From Spongilla lacustris (taxonomy: Eukaryota; Porifera; Demospongiae; Spongillida; Spongillidae), in the NCBI GenBank assembly GCA_949361645.1, contig OX442426.1, positions 2,228,673-2,292,672 on the forward strand: a DNA stretch of 64,000 nt, written 5' to 3'. Made by a program: the position numbers and the translations under genes. This document shows, one piece after another, positions 47,017 through 58,344 of this stretch. Numbering within the stretch: the stretch's first letter is position 1; every line of letters starts with the position of its first letter. The notes beneath the pieces are model-generated. The model saw only the letters and a program-made list of their open reading frames with translations. It ran no database searches and was not told the DNA's origin.

Positions 47017-47616
47017 TTCAGAAACAACGCCCTCGATGATTAGATAGGTTATGAAAGTTTACACGTTTTTAAACGTATTCAATGTCTAATTATTCAAAAT
47101 GGCGACGTTTCCAAGCCACTGGTTTTTTTTAGCTTGTTTTCTACGCTGCATTTAACGTTACAGGCCGTGGATGGAGCCAATTAGATAGTACACGTATCGC
47201 AAAATCTAATCTGAAAATCCTGAGTGCTATAATCTTCGCAAGAGGAAAAACCTGACCTAACATAAACACACATCAAATGGCGGTGTTTTTATGAATGCAA
47301 CTGTAACGTTCGATCCGAAGTTGAATGCGTAAGACTCAAACGTTGAAGACATATATGTACTACTAATATACCAAATTTCATTGAAAAAGACGAAAAACTC
47401 AGGCAGAAAACAATGCACAAGTTGATTTGGAGAGGGGTAGCTAAATTCGTTATTAACTAACCATTGGTATCACGTGATGACTTTCGTTTTCAAGTTCATA
47501 CTGCCAAGTCATATCACAATAGAGGTATGTAATTATTTTGAATTTATCCCATACTACTACTGAAAAATACAACATAGAACATAACACCTTTGGGGGGAAA
47601 AAAAAAATTGGCCAAG
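47017..47616 (-). repeat. Right ~0.6-kb terminal inverted repeat of the 10.1-kb segment
   Basis: Reverse complement of 37512-38099, ending TTGGCCAAG at 47616 and followed by TA. Confidence 0.85.
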
Positions 47617-47618
47617 TA

Positions 47619-48420
47619 CATGTATTTCTGACCTACATGTACAGCCAAAAAAGTTGCATGAAGGGCATAAGATGACTTGGCTACATACATGTATAGAAGG
47701 GTTAAGGTTACCACACGTACATGTAGGTAACTATAGCCTTTTAAAGCACAGCCTCATATGCAAATGTAGTAATATTAAATTTACCAGAACTTTTGTGTAG
47801 GTAGTCAAGGTTAGGGTTTATACCTGTATCTGGTAGCCACCAGATGAGACCATTTTTGAAATTAGTCCTGGGTACATATACTAGGTACAGGATTATGTAA
47901 CAGTAGATGGTGTCTATAAAGATAGACAATAGTACATGTAACAAAGAGTACATGTACAAGTTAATGTACCTCTCCAGGCCCTTAAACAGAAGTACTTTAA
48001 CATGCATGTTCAAAGACTTCTGATGGAGCCGTCACCCAAGTGATGCATTGTATGTGTACAAAGAACACCTCCCCCCTTCTGGGGGATTTGGAGAGGTGAT
48101 CCAATGACACCACCAACACCCTCCAGGGGAGTGAGGAAGTGTTCTCAACACCAATGCATGCAAACAAAAATTAGCATGTTCAAAAATACCATGCGTACTC
48201 TAGTGCATGTAACCACCATCACAATAGCCCCCAAACAGCCATTCACACACCTGCATGCTATCTGTTGTCACTGTGTTCAAAGGACTGGGGAAGTAGCCAG
48301 ACCAGTAAATACTTTGGTTTGTAGTACTGCAGTTAGTAGGTCTTCATTGATCCTCTGCTCCTCCAGTAGTATGGTAGCTCTCTCCTGGTAGATTGTTGTG
48401 TCTTGTTGTGGTTGTACAGC
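47619..48420. other. Non-coding DNA with one exon-like minus-strand segment
   Basis: On the minus strand near 48330-48395 an open segment after CAATCTACCAG reads ERATILLEEQRINEDLLTA, a coiled-coil-like phrase. It has no confirmed donor or family. The rest shows nothing. Confidence 0.3.
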
Positions 48421-48426
48421 AATCTG

Positions 48427-48434
48427 TGTGTGTG

Positions 48435-48506
<72 letters not shown>
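48427..48506. repeat. (TG)n microsatellite
   Basis: About 75 bp of TG repeats with one early interruption. Confidence 0.95.
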
Positions 48507-48858
48507 ATGTGTGTGTTTGTGTCCAAATTATTATTATTTATATCTGATGTATATGGATGTACATGTAAGTACCACTGTGTACAGGTATATGTGTGGACAA
48601 AATTGGTGTGTGTGCCCATGTTTGAAGTACACAATACACAGCTCTACATCAGCATGTGTAGTGTGCACATGATGGAGACACTTGTGAATATGTGCATCTC
48701 CACCAGTAGAGATACTACATTGAGTGTCCACACTGTAGCGTGCGTGACTTGCTGGAAGTGTCCATGCACGTGTGTGGTGTGTGTGTCGCACAGGTCAGCT
48801 ATACACATGGTAAACAAAGGGACAGAGATGCTACACAAATGGACAATGCTCAGCGGTT

Positions 48859-50085
48859 CATATAGGGAGAAAGCCAATAGTATAGGGAGAAGGCCAATTG
48901 TATAGGAAATAGTATAGGGATAAGGCCGACAGTACACATGTAGGTAGAAAGTCAACAGTATAGGGAGAAAGCCAACAGCATATAGGGAGACGGCCAACTG
49001 TATAGGGATAAGGTCAACCATATAGGGAGAAGGGTCAACAGTAAGGGAGAAGGCCAACTGTATAGGAATAGTATAGGGAGAAGACCAACAGTATAGGGAG
49101 AAGGCCAACAGTATAAGGAGAAGGCCAACAGTATAGGGAGAAGGCCAACAGTATAGGGAGAAGGCCAACAGTATAGGGAGAAGGCCAACAGTATAGGGAG
49201 AAGGCCAACAGTATAGGGAGAAGGCCAACAGTATAGGGAGAAGGCCAATGTATAGGGAGAAGGCCAATGTATAGGGAGAAGGGCCAACAGTATAGGGAGA
49301 AGGCCAACTGTATATAGGGAGAAGGCCAACTGTATAGGGAGCAGGCCAACAGTACATGTATAGGGAGAAGGCCAACAGTATAGGGAGGGCCAACAGTATA
49401 GCAAGAAGGCCACCAGTCTAACACTACAGGAAGAAGACCAACAGTATAAGGAGACGGGCAATTAACGGTCCGGGAGAAGGCCAACAGGAGAAGGCCAACA
49501 GTATAGGGAGAAGGCCAACAGGAGAAGGCCAACAGTATAGGGAGAAGGCCAACAGGAGAAGGCCAACAGTATAGGGAGAAGGCCAACAGTATAGGGAGAA
49601 GGCCAACAGTATAGGGAGAAGGCCAACAGTATAGGGAGAAGGCCAACAGTATAGGGAGAAGGCCAACAGTATAGGGAGAAGGCCAACAGTATAGGGAGAA
49701 GGCCAACAGTATAGGGAGAAGTCCAACAGTATAGGGAGAAGGCCAACAGTATAGGGAGAAGGCCAACAGTATAGGGAGAAGGCCAACAGTATAAGCGCAG
49801 CTTATTATAAAGAGAAGGCCACCAGCATAGGAAGAAGGCCAACAGTATAGGGAGAAGGCCAATGTATAGGGAGAAGGCCAACTGTATATAGGGAGAAGGC
49901 CAACTGTATAGGGAGCAGGCCAACAGTATAGGGATAAGTCCAACAGTATAGGGAGGGCCAACAGTATAGCGAGAAGGCCACCAGTCTAACACTACAGGAA
50001 GAAGACCAACAGTATAAGGAGACGGGCAATTAACGGTCCGGGAGAAGGCCAACAGTACAGGGAGAAAGTATAGGGAGAAGGCCAT
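48859..50085 (-). repeat. 20-bp minisatellite GGGAGAAGGCCAACAGTATA, ~55-60 units
   Basis: Homogeneous runs (49085-49250, 49560-49790) alternate with variant units. A ~170-bp variant block containing CACCAGTCTAACACTACAGG and GACGGGCAATTAACGGTCCG occurs at 49311-49484 and 49882-50049. The period of 20 gives a 60-bp coding cycle (SPYTVGLLPILLAFSLYCW), hence long hydrophobic frames on the minus strand. These have no start context, domain or conserved length and are not genes. Confidence 0.95.
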
Positions 50086-50545
50086 ATCTCCTCCCCCTTT
50101 ATATGCCTGTTCTGCACATACTAAATTCACACAGTATACTCACCAAAACACCTGAATCTCAGAAGTTGAAATCATGCAGGGCAATCCGTTTATTGCTGCC
50201 TCCACATCTCCAAAGCTACGATTGTGTATTGTCGTTAATAATTCATCTGCAATTAACAGTTAACTAGTTGCAACGTACGCAATAACTGTAACTTAATCCA
50301 AGATGACGCAAGGTATTACGTTATGACATGCATATTGTTTATGAATAAATTATGCGCGGTAGAAATTAATTTTTTGTCTTGATTTTACTACACGAATGGT
50401 TCATGTCATAATTATATAAAACACAGATTCACAATCAGACCGATTTATAGTAAATTATAAATGTGTTTAAAATTCAATTTAAAAATAAAAGCATGATGAC
50501 CGCCTATGTATGGGCCATTTCTCCATATGCGCGCTACTCCACGCG
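50086..50545 (-). repeat. Non-satellite part of the 20-bp-minisatellite repeat family
   Basis: Reverse-complement match to 60600-61068: CCTATGTATGG...CCATTTCTCCATATG end, TTCACAATCAGACCGATTTA, GACGCAAGGTATTACG, CAGGTGTTTTGGTGAGTATA and GTGCAGAACAGGCATAT. Together with the minisatellite it forms a mobile or duplicated unit of about 1.7 kb here. Confidence 0.75.
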
Positions 50546-50712
50546 TCCGAACATTAATATCACCTTAAAATCTTTGTGACTACATGCACCTGAAAACAAG
50601 TATGTAGTGTGGCTACCTAAAATTGCTACCATAAAGAAAACTATTGGTGCAAACTAGCAGCAGTTATTTATTCAGTTCAGTTGTCCATGTGGTAGGTAGT
50701 GGACTCATCCCG

Positions 50713-50723
50713 TCATTCTTTAG
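50713..50723 (-). CDS. Possible last exon of the secreted-protein gene
   Basis: After the acceptor TTTCCTTTCTATTTCAAG, two bases complete the split codon from the exon ending at 50937, then AAA GAA TGA. The good pyrimidine tract and matching phase support it; the exon is very short. Confidence 0.35.
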
Positions 50724-50936
50724 CTTGAAATAGAAAAGGAAAGAAGAATGCAATAAGTTATATATCTGCATGCATGCATATGTGTCACGTACAAATATAC
50801 TATCAGTTCTAATTTTTTACAACGATCACACATGCACGCCTATCTTTGCCCTTGCATGAATGCATATGGATGCATTAATCTCTGTGTACCTGTGTATGTA
50901 GTGATAATAAGTTATATAGTATAATGTAGGCTTTAC

Positions 50937-51470
50937 CAGCATTAAGTCCTGCAGGAAGAATCTTGTAATCCAAGTTATATATTTCAGCATTTGCAGCCTG
51001 ATACCAAGGATCACTAACATAAACAATCTGATTTCCAGCGTAGCGACGTTGTGTTTGCTTAGAAGAGTATACACTCGCTCCCACTGTAAGCTTCATATCA
51101 AGGCCATTTAGCTCAAGTGTAACCTTGGTACGGACATTAAGAGGTAACTCATATGATGTTTCAGTGACCTTATTCTCACTGTTAACGTAGACGGCTAGTG
51201 CAGTAGTACCTGACTTAAACCAAATACAGGGGTCATAACAGCAGTCGCTGGTGGTACTGCTAGTAAAGTGTATAATATTGCTCCACCCACTAACAGTGGC
51301 CCTGGGTAGAATTTCAAAGGAAAGAATGTAGTTTCCAGTCGCCGTAACTACACCAATTCTATTGTTTTGAAACAAAACAGGTTGAGTGGGAAGATTAGCG
51401 GATGGAAACTTTGTAGCAGGTATAGTGGGAGGAGGCTTTGTAGCAGGCGAGTCTGTGCCAGGAGTACAGC
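50937..51470 (-). CDS. Main exon of a small secreted beta-rich (lectin/LamG-like?) protein
   Basis: About 178 codons: a Pro/Thr-rich linker (TPGTDSPATKPPPTIPATK) followed by a predicted beta-sandwich-like domain with NRIGVVTATGNYILSFEIL, SDCCYDPCIWF, KVTLELNGLDMKLTVGAS and NQIVYVSDPWYQAANAEI. The alternating hydrophobic pattern and the length suggest a concanavalin-like/LamG-like extracellular domain, but no signature residue set allows a firm family call. The donor AATGCTG|GTAAAG lies at 50937. The acceptor AGAAG|GC at 51470 fits the phase of the exon at 55219-55411. No stops interrupt it. It is the best-preserved host-type coding exon in the window. Confidence 0.6.
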
Positions 51471-52380
51471 CTTCTCGTCGCAATAATTCGCATGGAGGTA
51501 AGTGGGACCGGGGTGGATGTGGAGGAGAGAAAATAATATGATTATATTGCTTTTCTTCTACCACGCGGCACCAATCTCACGCACTCGCAAGCATGCGCGC
51601 ACACACAATCGCCCTCGAGTGCATGCATGCATGTGTCGTATGCGCAAGCTACCAGTGGCACACATATGTATGAAAACGTAAAAGTGCACGCACTACAACC
51701 TTCATTGTAGTACGCCTTCACGCATGAGAGATAAGCTGTATATGGATAAGGAATATAGTTAATATATATTCATGTATAGACCTTATTCGACCGCAATATG
51801 AATGTATAAATGTCACGCGCTTGTAGCAATATTGACCAATTAAGTCACGTGACATCGACGAGTCGTTTGTGCGACAGTTTTTGTTGTAAGTAAAGCTGTA
51901 TTTTTTTGCTATGCCTCTATGTCATAAAAATGGTTGTAACCATTACAAAATTCCCAGTAGTCGATGTTGTTTGACTTTTGAACTCTGTTACGCGGGAAAA
52001 ATTATTATAAATGGCGCACAAAGGCTTTGTGTAAGGCTACGTTGCTTCGTGTACACATTAGAGGTACTGTGTTACTGAATTTGTACGTAGCGCACCATTA
52101 CGCACTGGGAGATGTGTTTTTGCTGAATGGCCTGTAAGAACCTAGTGACTTGTCGTTCAAACACTTAGTTTAATATAGTATGGTTTGTGTAAGGCTAGCT
52201 TCATTCCTTTAGACATGTATGTTTTTTAAATTCGCTCGGTGTATTCTAAGACGGTTTCTGCACTGGGAGATTATGTTTTGAACCCTTCGTATACCCGTCT
52301 TCGTATGTCATGAACTGGCAAAGCGTTGCATTTATTATGTTCATGTTAATTTGTTAATTAATTGCAGATCAGTTCCGAGT

Positions 52381-53012
52381 ATGCCAAAAGTAAAAAAGAA
52401 CAGGCGCCGTTTATATGACCAACGAAAGAATATGCATCGGTGCAAAAGTTATTCCCTGGATCCAGTAGATGCAAATGAAGGTAACCCTGTAGATGTGAAT
52501 GAAGGTGACATGGTACATGTGAATGAAGGTGATCCAGTAGATGTGAGTGAAGGTGGCCCAGTAGATGTGTATGAAGGTGACACAGTAGATGTGAATGAAT
52601 GTGATATAACTGGTGACAGCAATGTCAGTGAACATGTTGATGTCTCCACAATGACTGATGAATTAAACCACTGTGCATTGTTTTTGCTTCAGTTGCTACC
52701 CAAACGGATTTAGCCATTGAAGTTACAAGGTGTGCTACTTTTGATGAAAGTGCATACAAGGCATCACATTCCACTTAATTACAACATTGTAGTATCAGTT
52801 GCCACACTAGCCATTGAAGAAAGTGTGAAGTTTGAAGGTAAGCCACTTCTCTTATATGGTGATAGAACATGCAGATTCATGCAGTGCATGCCCTCAGTGA
52901 ATACAGACCTTATAAGTTGGCTGGTTATCATACATGCATGCATGTAGTTGCCACACAAACAGAGTTACCTACTGAAGGAAGTGTTATCTGCAATACGTCA
53001 GTGACTGACTAG
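52381..53012 (+). CDS. Small repetitive ORF of the TIR element, unknown function
   Basis: ATG 52381 starts a basic N-terminus (MPKVKKNRRRLYDQRKN), then about six 24-bp repeats giving (P/T)VDVNEG-type octapeptides (52465-52600). This frame stops at 52713. A neighbouring frame, possibly joined by splicing at TTTTTGCTTCAG (52692), carries VATQTDLAIEVTR and, further on, SVATLAIEESVKFEG and VATQTELPTEGSV, ending TAG 53010-53012. The repeated ATQT motif suggests one degenerate repeat protein. The basic start could bind nucleic acid. It is convergent with the nuclease gene. Function is unknown; the exon structure is not certain. Confidence 0.45.
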
Positions 53013-53013
53013 A

Positions 53014-55086
53014 TCACTTATATTGAAATCGACAGTCTGGGCAATACCATTTTCCTTTAGGGATTTTTTCTATTTCTAAACAGGATAAGTGGAACCATTG
53101 AATTGGGCACTGTACATTGTTGCATCCAATTAAATCGTCTTCGTGATCTACTTTACAATAACACCATTCTGTTGCATTTGATGAGGTAGTACAGTTGTTG
53201 GTACTCGCAGTAATTGATTTACTCTTAGTGAACCATTTCCCAATCAATTCAGGCAGTATTAATAGACGAAAAAATGTTGTTATCTTGCCAATGATTGAGG
53301 TTATAAAGCAGCCAGATGGATAAATGCGTTCAATGTGGATTCCCTTTAGAGTCCACACAACGAAATCTGCATATACAGCCTGGGATATATGCATTTGTGC
53401 TTGTACTTGATAGTAATATGGATGTGTTTTGATTAAATGTAGAGCGCCCCCATCATCAACTTCTAAACAATCAATGCTATCTGTGGCTTCTTCAAGGGAA
53501 AGCTGTCTAGCATTATAGGGACATTTGACTTCTAGTACTCCATTTCCACAACAATTACATGAAATGACACCATCAGGTGACGCTCCAAGATGCGGGTAGC
53601 TAGTGTGTATTAGCAACCCACTTTTCATTAACTGAAAATTTTGGTGTTGCGTAGAAACACATTCCGTGTACTTCAATCTTGCACAATTTTCATGGTCCAC
53701 ACCCCATCTATATGATGTCAAAAGAATATTAATCATTGCATCAATGCTGAAAATATGTAACATATAAAATTACAGAAAACACTCAATGTGCACATACCAA
53801 CCTTGTTGCATTACTATGAAATTTGATAGTGTCTGGATAGCATACTTTCTTATTAATGTGATGGATGGGTTAGATGGATCTGACACTGATACTTGCTTGA
53901 AAATGGAAGCTGTAACTCTTCCAGCTCTATACTTGTTCCATAGTTTGGACTTACTCTGCTCTCTTGTCTTCATCTCCAGATTTTGTGCCTGCTCGGACGT
54001 AACACAGAGGGAGTTGAAGACTGTATCACACTGCTCAATGAGGTCACTGAATGGTAGATCCATTTTTTCTGCACTGAAGTACGAAGACATCAATGGTGGC
54101 AAAGTAGACAAACAAATTGTTGGGACAAATGCACCAGAATAGCCAGGAACAACAGACAATATACAAGCATTTGGATTTGCACTTTGTAGCTGACTGTACA
54201 ACCTATCCAATTCCAACGATGTGGGAGGTGATGCAATCTTTGCAGGATTTTTTGCCCATGGTGAATCACATGCCAGTGGACTTCTAAAATTGACATCTTC
54301 AACTTGAACATAAGGGGCCTGCATGTATTCATTCACATAAAAATTGTACACCATTTAAATGAAGGATGCAAATGACTTACACACATGCACACACACAAAC
54401 ACTGAAACACACACGCACACATGCACACACACACTGCACATATGCATGCATGATGGTTGAAGCCAGCTGCATTTCACAGAAGTGCAGGCAGTCTCCTTGG
54501 TAAGGTTAGCCTTTGCCATCACAGCATAGAGCAAAGCTGCCACATGGGAACAGGCTTCCCCAGCACCTGCCATACAGTTGCAATGAGCACATATAACAGT
54601 GCCATCGTACTGAACGCCTATCCATGGCCTTAAGGGAGGAGAGGTCATCTTCTGGCTATGCTTTACCTAAAATGTGAATGCATCTGATACTACAAGTAAC
54701 AATTAATGCACATGCATATATAACGTGTACCATAGCAGAAAGAAGACACGTTTGTGGCGTTGTGTTTAGCAATTCAACTTCGCTTACATATCCCGCAGTG
54801 AAATACATGCATCTGTACTTTTGTATGCTTTTAATTCATCTTTTGTGTACGGAGAAGGAGCATGAATGAAATACACACAAATGTCGGGAAACGACACGTC
54901 AGTTCAACGAGAGGGGTTGTAGTCCCAAGCATCTTTTGGAGTCATGTACGGATCTGTTGTTATGCCTAGCATACCAAGTTTCTCATTATAGCGTGACTTC
55001 CCGACTGCATCAAGCTGCTTAAAAGCATCCGATTGTTCAGCCATGCTCAATAACGGCGACGCCTTTCTCAATAAACAATCAATCAT
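53014..55086 (-). pseudogene. SWIM zinc finger / YqaJ-like nuclease / ING-type PHD finger protein
   Basis: Exon 1 (55086-54731) has AFKQLDAVGKSRYNEKLGML, then a TGA at 54906-54904 where homologues carry Trp. Beyond it reads [20 protein letters not shown] and KAYKS, followed by a frame change before [14 protein letters not shown]. Exon 2 (54666 to ~54440) carries the SWIM finger: VICAHCNCMAGAGEACSHV (CxC...CxH). Exon 3 (54318-53798) is the linker and N-part of the nuclease (KLWNKYRAGRVTASIFKQV). Exon 4 (53746-53014) has YRWGVDHENCARLKY, HLGASPDGVISCNCCGNG and VLEVKCPY (the YqaJ D...E-x-K catalytic motif) and a C-terminal C4HC3 PHD finger WCYCKVDHEDDLIGCNN...WFHLSCLE...GKWYCPDCR. ING-type PHDs bind H3K4-methylated tails, so chromatin targeting is possible. 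The catalytic and PHD exons are intact; exon 1 is damaged. Confidence 0.85.
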
Positions 55087-55218
55087 GTCACATGCAAGTC
55101 ACGCAATAATTTATTCATAATTGCGGTCGAATAAGGTCTATACAGAACATGTATGTACATGCATGCGCGTATATAGGCATGCCAGCATGCAAATTTATTC
55201 TTGCAAGCTGGGACTAAC

Positions 55219-55411
55219 CGTTCAGGGCATCTTGGCATACCCCATCGTCGTAAGCTGATTCAGAAATTTCGTTGTTGCTGTATCCGTCAAAAGCCGCATC
55301 CTCGTCGGTAATCTTTGCATCGAGGCTGTGTGCGGTCACGATGACCGTGCACAGTACCAAGTACAATGCGACGGTCCAGTACAGCGAAGCGTTATCCTTC
55401 TTCATTCCCAA
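55219..55411 (-). CDS. Signal-peptide exon of the secreted-protein gene
   Basis: ATG 55411 (or the second ATG two codons later) opens MGMKKDNASLYW then a hydrophobic stretch TVALYLVLCTVIVTA, a classic signal peptide with likely cleavage after TAHS. An acidic mature segment (KITDEDAAFDGYSNNE, ISESAYDDGVCQDALN) follows. The donor AACG|GTTAGT lies at 55219. The split codon (G) continues with the acceptor at 51470. The ~3.7-kb intron contains the whole TIR element 51777-55140. Family unrecognised. Confidence 0.6.
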
Positions 55412-55789
55412 TAGATCAGTCTGAATATTGCGACTGTAAATGCATCGAGTCAGGTCGGAACAGTCTTTTTATGTGAAGGGATACCCGCGCAAAGTTATTC
55501 ACACGAATTAAAATTACCATGAAAACGTAAGTCGCTCCTGTAAGCGACCGCATGCAAATGTGTGTATGCATTACCTTGGCGGGCTTCATGCAGCAAATTT
55601 ACGGAGCAAATACGAAATATTATAATAATCCTATTGTATTGCTAACAAACTTTAGTACACCCGCCAAAGAGGTATAGACTGACGACATTTGAACTGAATT
55701 GTATCAAATTAATTATCTACCTGCATGTAGCAACAAAATCAGCATACAAATCCACGAGGAATCATGTAAATCCTCGTCATTGCAACTTG
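55412..55789. other. Upstream region of the secreted-protein gene
   Basis: Would hold the promoter and 5' UTR of the minus-strand gene. No TATA box could be confidently placed. Confidence 0.4.
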
Positions 55790-57720
55790 ATTTGGGGTTA
55801 TTTTGCGCTATAATTAAGATTGCCACTGGGTTCTTAGCCCAAACTTAAATTGTTCGTTTTACGGCACAAATATAAACATATATGCTTTCCTAAAAGTATA
55901 GCAACAGAACTTTCCATTCACTCACCAGTTTTTTTCCCTGAATCAGACCCGGTTTCCCTTAGCGGCATCGATAAGTATCATTTCGTCCTTCGAAATACCA
56001 GTTCTGCGAAGAAGTGATTAAGATGATCTGAGTTACCACAACATCCTAAAAGATGTATATAGCATCTAAACCCGTCTAAATGCCCAGTTGTGTGCATGAA
56101 AGAAGCACTTAAATTTCACAGAAGGTGGGAAGCTTTACTGCTAATTGATATAGTTCTTAATCTCGCGATCGGGTAACACAAAAGAACGGTCGAGTTAGAA
56201 GGCATGTATGCAATTTATTTTATGCACGAGGTCCTCGGATTAATACTTTTTACGCAGAACTGATATTTCGAAAGAGGAGGACACCTACAGCTATATAGAT
56301 GCACAAGTCCTCATAGCAAGGGAAATTGACGGGACTTTTTAGAAGGCTCGATTAAAAGCTTTCTTGTACATGTACACCTGTTACAGATGCACGTACTCTC
56401 TTTTTCAGGTAATTGCATGCACCTCATGCATGATCACCGCAAGCAGTTATGTTACTGGACGAACATGAAGACGTTTTCGTTCATGAGAATTCTAACTTTT
56501 GTTTGTAACTAATTAGTGGGTAATCGTTCACGTAGATAGCTACTGAGTCGGGGGCTTGCATTGGCATCGATCTGCAGTGTTGTACGTCAAGAATCTTTCC
56601 TCAAGTTGTATCTATATGCACAGCTCTTTAAGTGCTGCCCCCCACGTCTCCAATTGACAGACCTGCCCATGGACAGACCCCGGTAGAAATTTCGTGACGA
56701 AGCGGTCTGGGTCCATGCAACGTTAAGCGAATTGTGCGTTCTTGCAAATCAGTCAGCAAAATTGTATGTGATTACCTTGTGTACCGGTGCCCAATTATAT
56801 AAGTATGAATACGACGGCATTTGGAACAAATCGGCGCGTCGTACATGTATAAAATTAAAGATGAGCTTATAGTCGCTGTTACTTTTATGGCCCACCTTAA
56901 CACAAGTTATATTAAAAGTGCGAACTGTCGTTTATAAACTCGTACTCCTAACCATGATAAGACAAATATGTATACATGTATATTCCTTATATGGAATACA
57001 TACTTATTATAAATAACGAACCACGGCAGTATCCGTAGTGGGAGTAAAAACTGCTATACGCCGCCATACATGCACTTTCAAAAAGCGCGCGAAGGTCGTT
57101 ACGTGCTGCTGCCTGGGTTTGGCTTCCCTCACTGGTTTTGAAGCTCCTCCCTTTTTACTCCCTCTTCGGATACTCCCTGTGGTTCGTTTGCTAGGGCGAA
57201 ATACACAGTATATACCGTGTCTCTACCGGTTAGTTGACCATGCAATGTATTATTCTCTTAACATATTGCTAACGTCACGGGTGCTCAGAACGACTTTTGT
57301 TCTCCAGACCCCATTTCGCGTAGCGATATCCGCTGCTGTGAAAAAATCTGAGTCTGCGTACGAGACTATATAGCTTTTAAACTTGACGCCTTTGGTCATT
57401 CGTCAGTAGCGTATCCATTGAGGTTTCCGTACGCGTGTTGCCCCGTTGCAAAGTTGAAAGTTAAGTAATCATATCGAAATCCCAGGCTGCGTCAAATCCG
57501 CGGTTTTTACGACGATACCAAGTTGAGATCGACTAAATCGATCATTGAGGGTGAGAAAGTATAACTAATCGACCCAAGGATATTTTTAGCCGTATCTAAC
57601 ACGCCAATTACATGTAGTTCGTCAAATTGGTGCTCGTTTATACTTTAAAGTATTGGGTTAATACTGTAATATAATACTACACCATAAAGTGATGATTACA
57701 TGTATATACTTGTAGTTTTG
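55790..57720. repeat. First copy of a diverged segmental duplication
   Basis: Matches 58345-59420 in the same orientation: GGTTCTTAGCCCAAACTT, CCTGAATCAGACCCGGTTTC, GAAATACCAGTTCTGCGAAG, ACGATCGGGTAACACA-like, GAAAGAGGAGG, TTGACGGGACTTTTTAGAAG, CAATTGACAGACCTGC. This copy has about 0.8 kb more sequence near its 3' end. A 111-aa frame at 57038-57373 has no recognisable domain. Confidence 0.7.
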
Positions 57721-58021
57721 TTTTCTAATTAGTCCATCCCCCCCTCCGGATCCGCCCACCATTAACAATGCTGTCAGTAAAAAAGCAGCTTATAGTGGTA
57801 GTGGTATCTTTGCCAGGTACATATGTACAAGACAAAGATGCTGTAATACCCTGGCGCAGCTAAATTAAACCATATGGAGAAAAATACCCCCCTTCCTTTG
57901 CAATTAAAGTTAACATACATGTACATGCGGCTGGAAGCGGACAGCACCCTCCGCCCACTGGTTGAATCGGCCGAAAGCAGCCACACCACTGATCAGTTGA
58001 ATTGGCCGAGAGCGGGCAGCA

Positions 58022-58265
58022 ACCCCCCCCCCCCCCCCCCCCCCCCCTCCCCCCCACTGATCGAATCGGCCGAAAGCGGACAGCGTATTTGCGGAGCCCA
58101 CTTGCCCTATCCTGCCCCACCCCCTTCCAGAAAATATGTAAAAGGGGGGGGGGGGGGGGGGGGGGGGGGTATCATGCATGCAGCAGGTGCGTATCCAGCT
58201 AGGCACCCATACATCACCAAGTGTATGCACAGTGACATTATAGTGTAGGCCAGTAGGGGAACATG

Positions 58266-58302
<37 letters not shown>

Positions 58303-58305
58303 AGA
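58022..58305. repeat. Cluster of long poly-C and poly-G tracts
   Basis: C tract 58023-58047 (then TCCCCCC), G tract 58144-58169, C tract 58270-58302. Complementary C and G tracts within 300 bp could pair. All frames across them are artefacts. Confidence 0.9.
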
Positions 58306-58344
58306 TTTTCATCATTACAATTTGCCGGGGATTTAACGAGGTGT

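Larger units (their letters stand above)
51777..55140. mobile_element. 3.36-kb TIR element carrying a SWIM-YqaJ-PHD gene
   Basis: Termini TAGACCTTATTCGACCGCAAT (left, 51777) and its reverse complement ending at 55140, both followed inward by ATGAAT/ATTCAT. TA flanks each side (51775-51776, 55141-55142). Inside are two convergent transcription units: a small plus-strand ORF (52381-53012) and a four-exon minus-strand gene (53014-55086) whose stops are one base apart. No DDE transposase is present. YqaJ-type exonucleases are, to my recollection, carried by some ISL2EU/PHIS-group eukaryotic transposons with 2-bp targets; membership is an inference. It sits in the intron of the secreted-protein gene. 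Confidence 0.8.

Noticed and set aside
48952..49961. Minus-strand frames of up to 308 aa rich in SPYTVGLLPILLAF
   Set aside because: They are translations of a 20-bp minisatellite in cycling frames, with no start context, domain or exon support. The hydrophobic look is not evidence of a membrane protein.
53014..55086. Phage-derived recombination operon
   Set aside because: The YqaJ nuclease here is split by spliceosomal introns and fused to SWIM and PHD domains, so it is a eukaryotic gene.
57860..58248. Proline/glycine-rich frames at the poly-C/poly-G cluster
   Set aside because: They depend entirely on homopolymer length, which is also error-prone.
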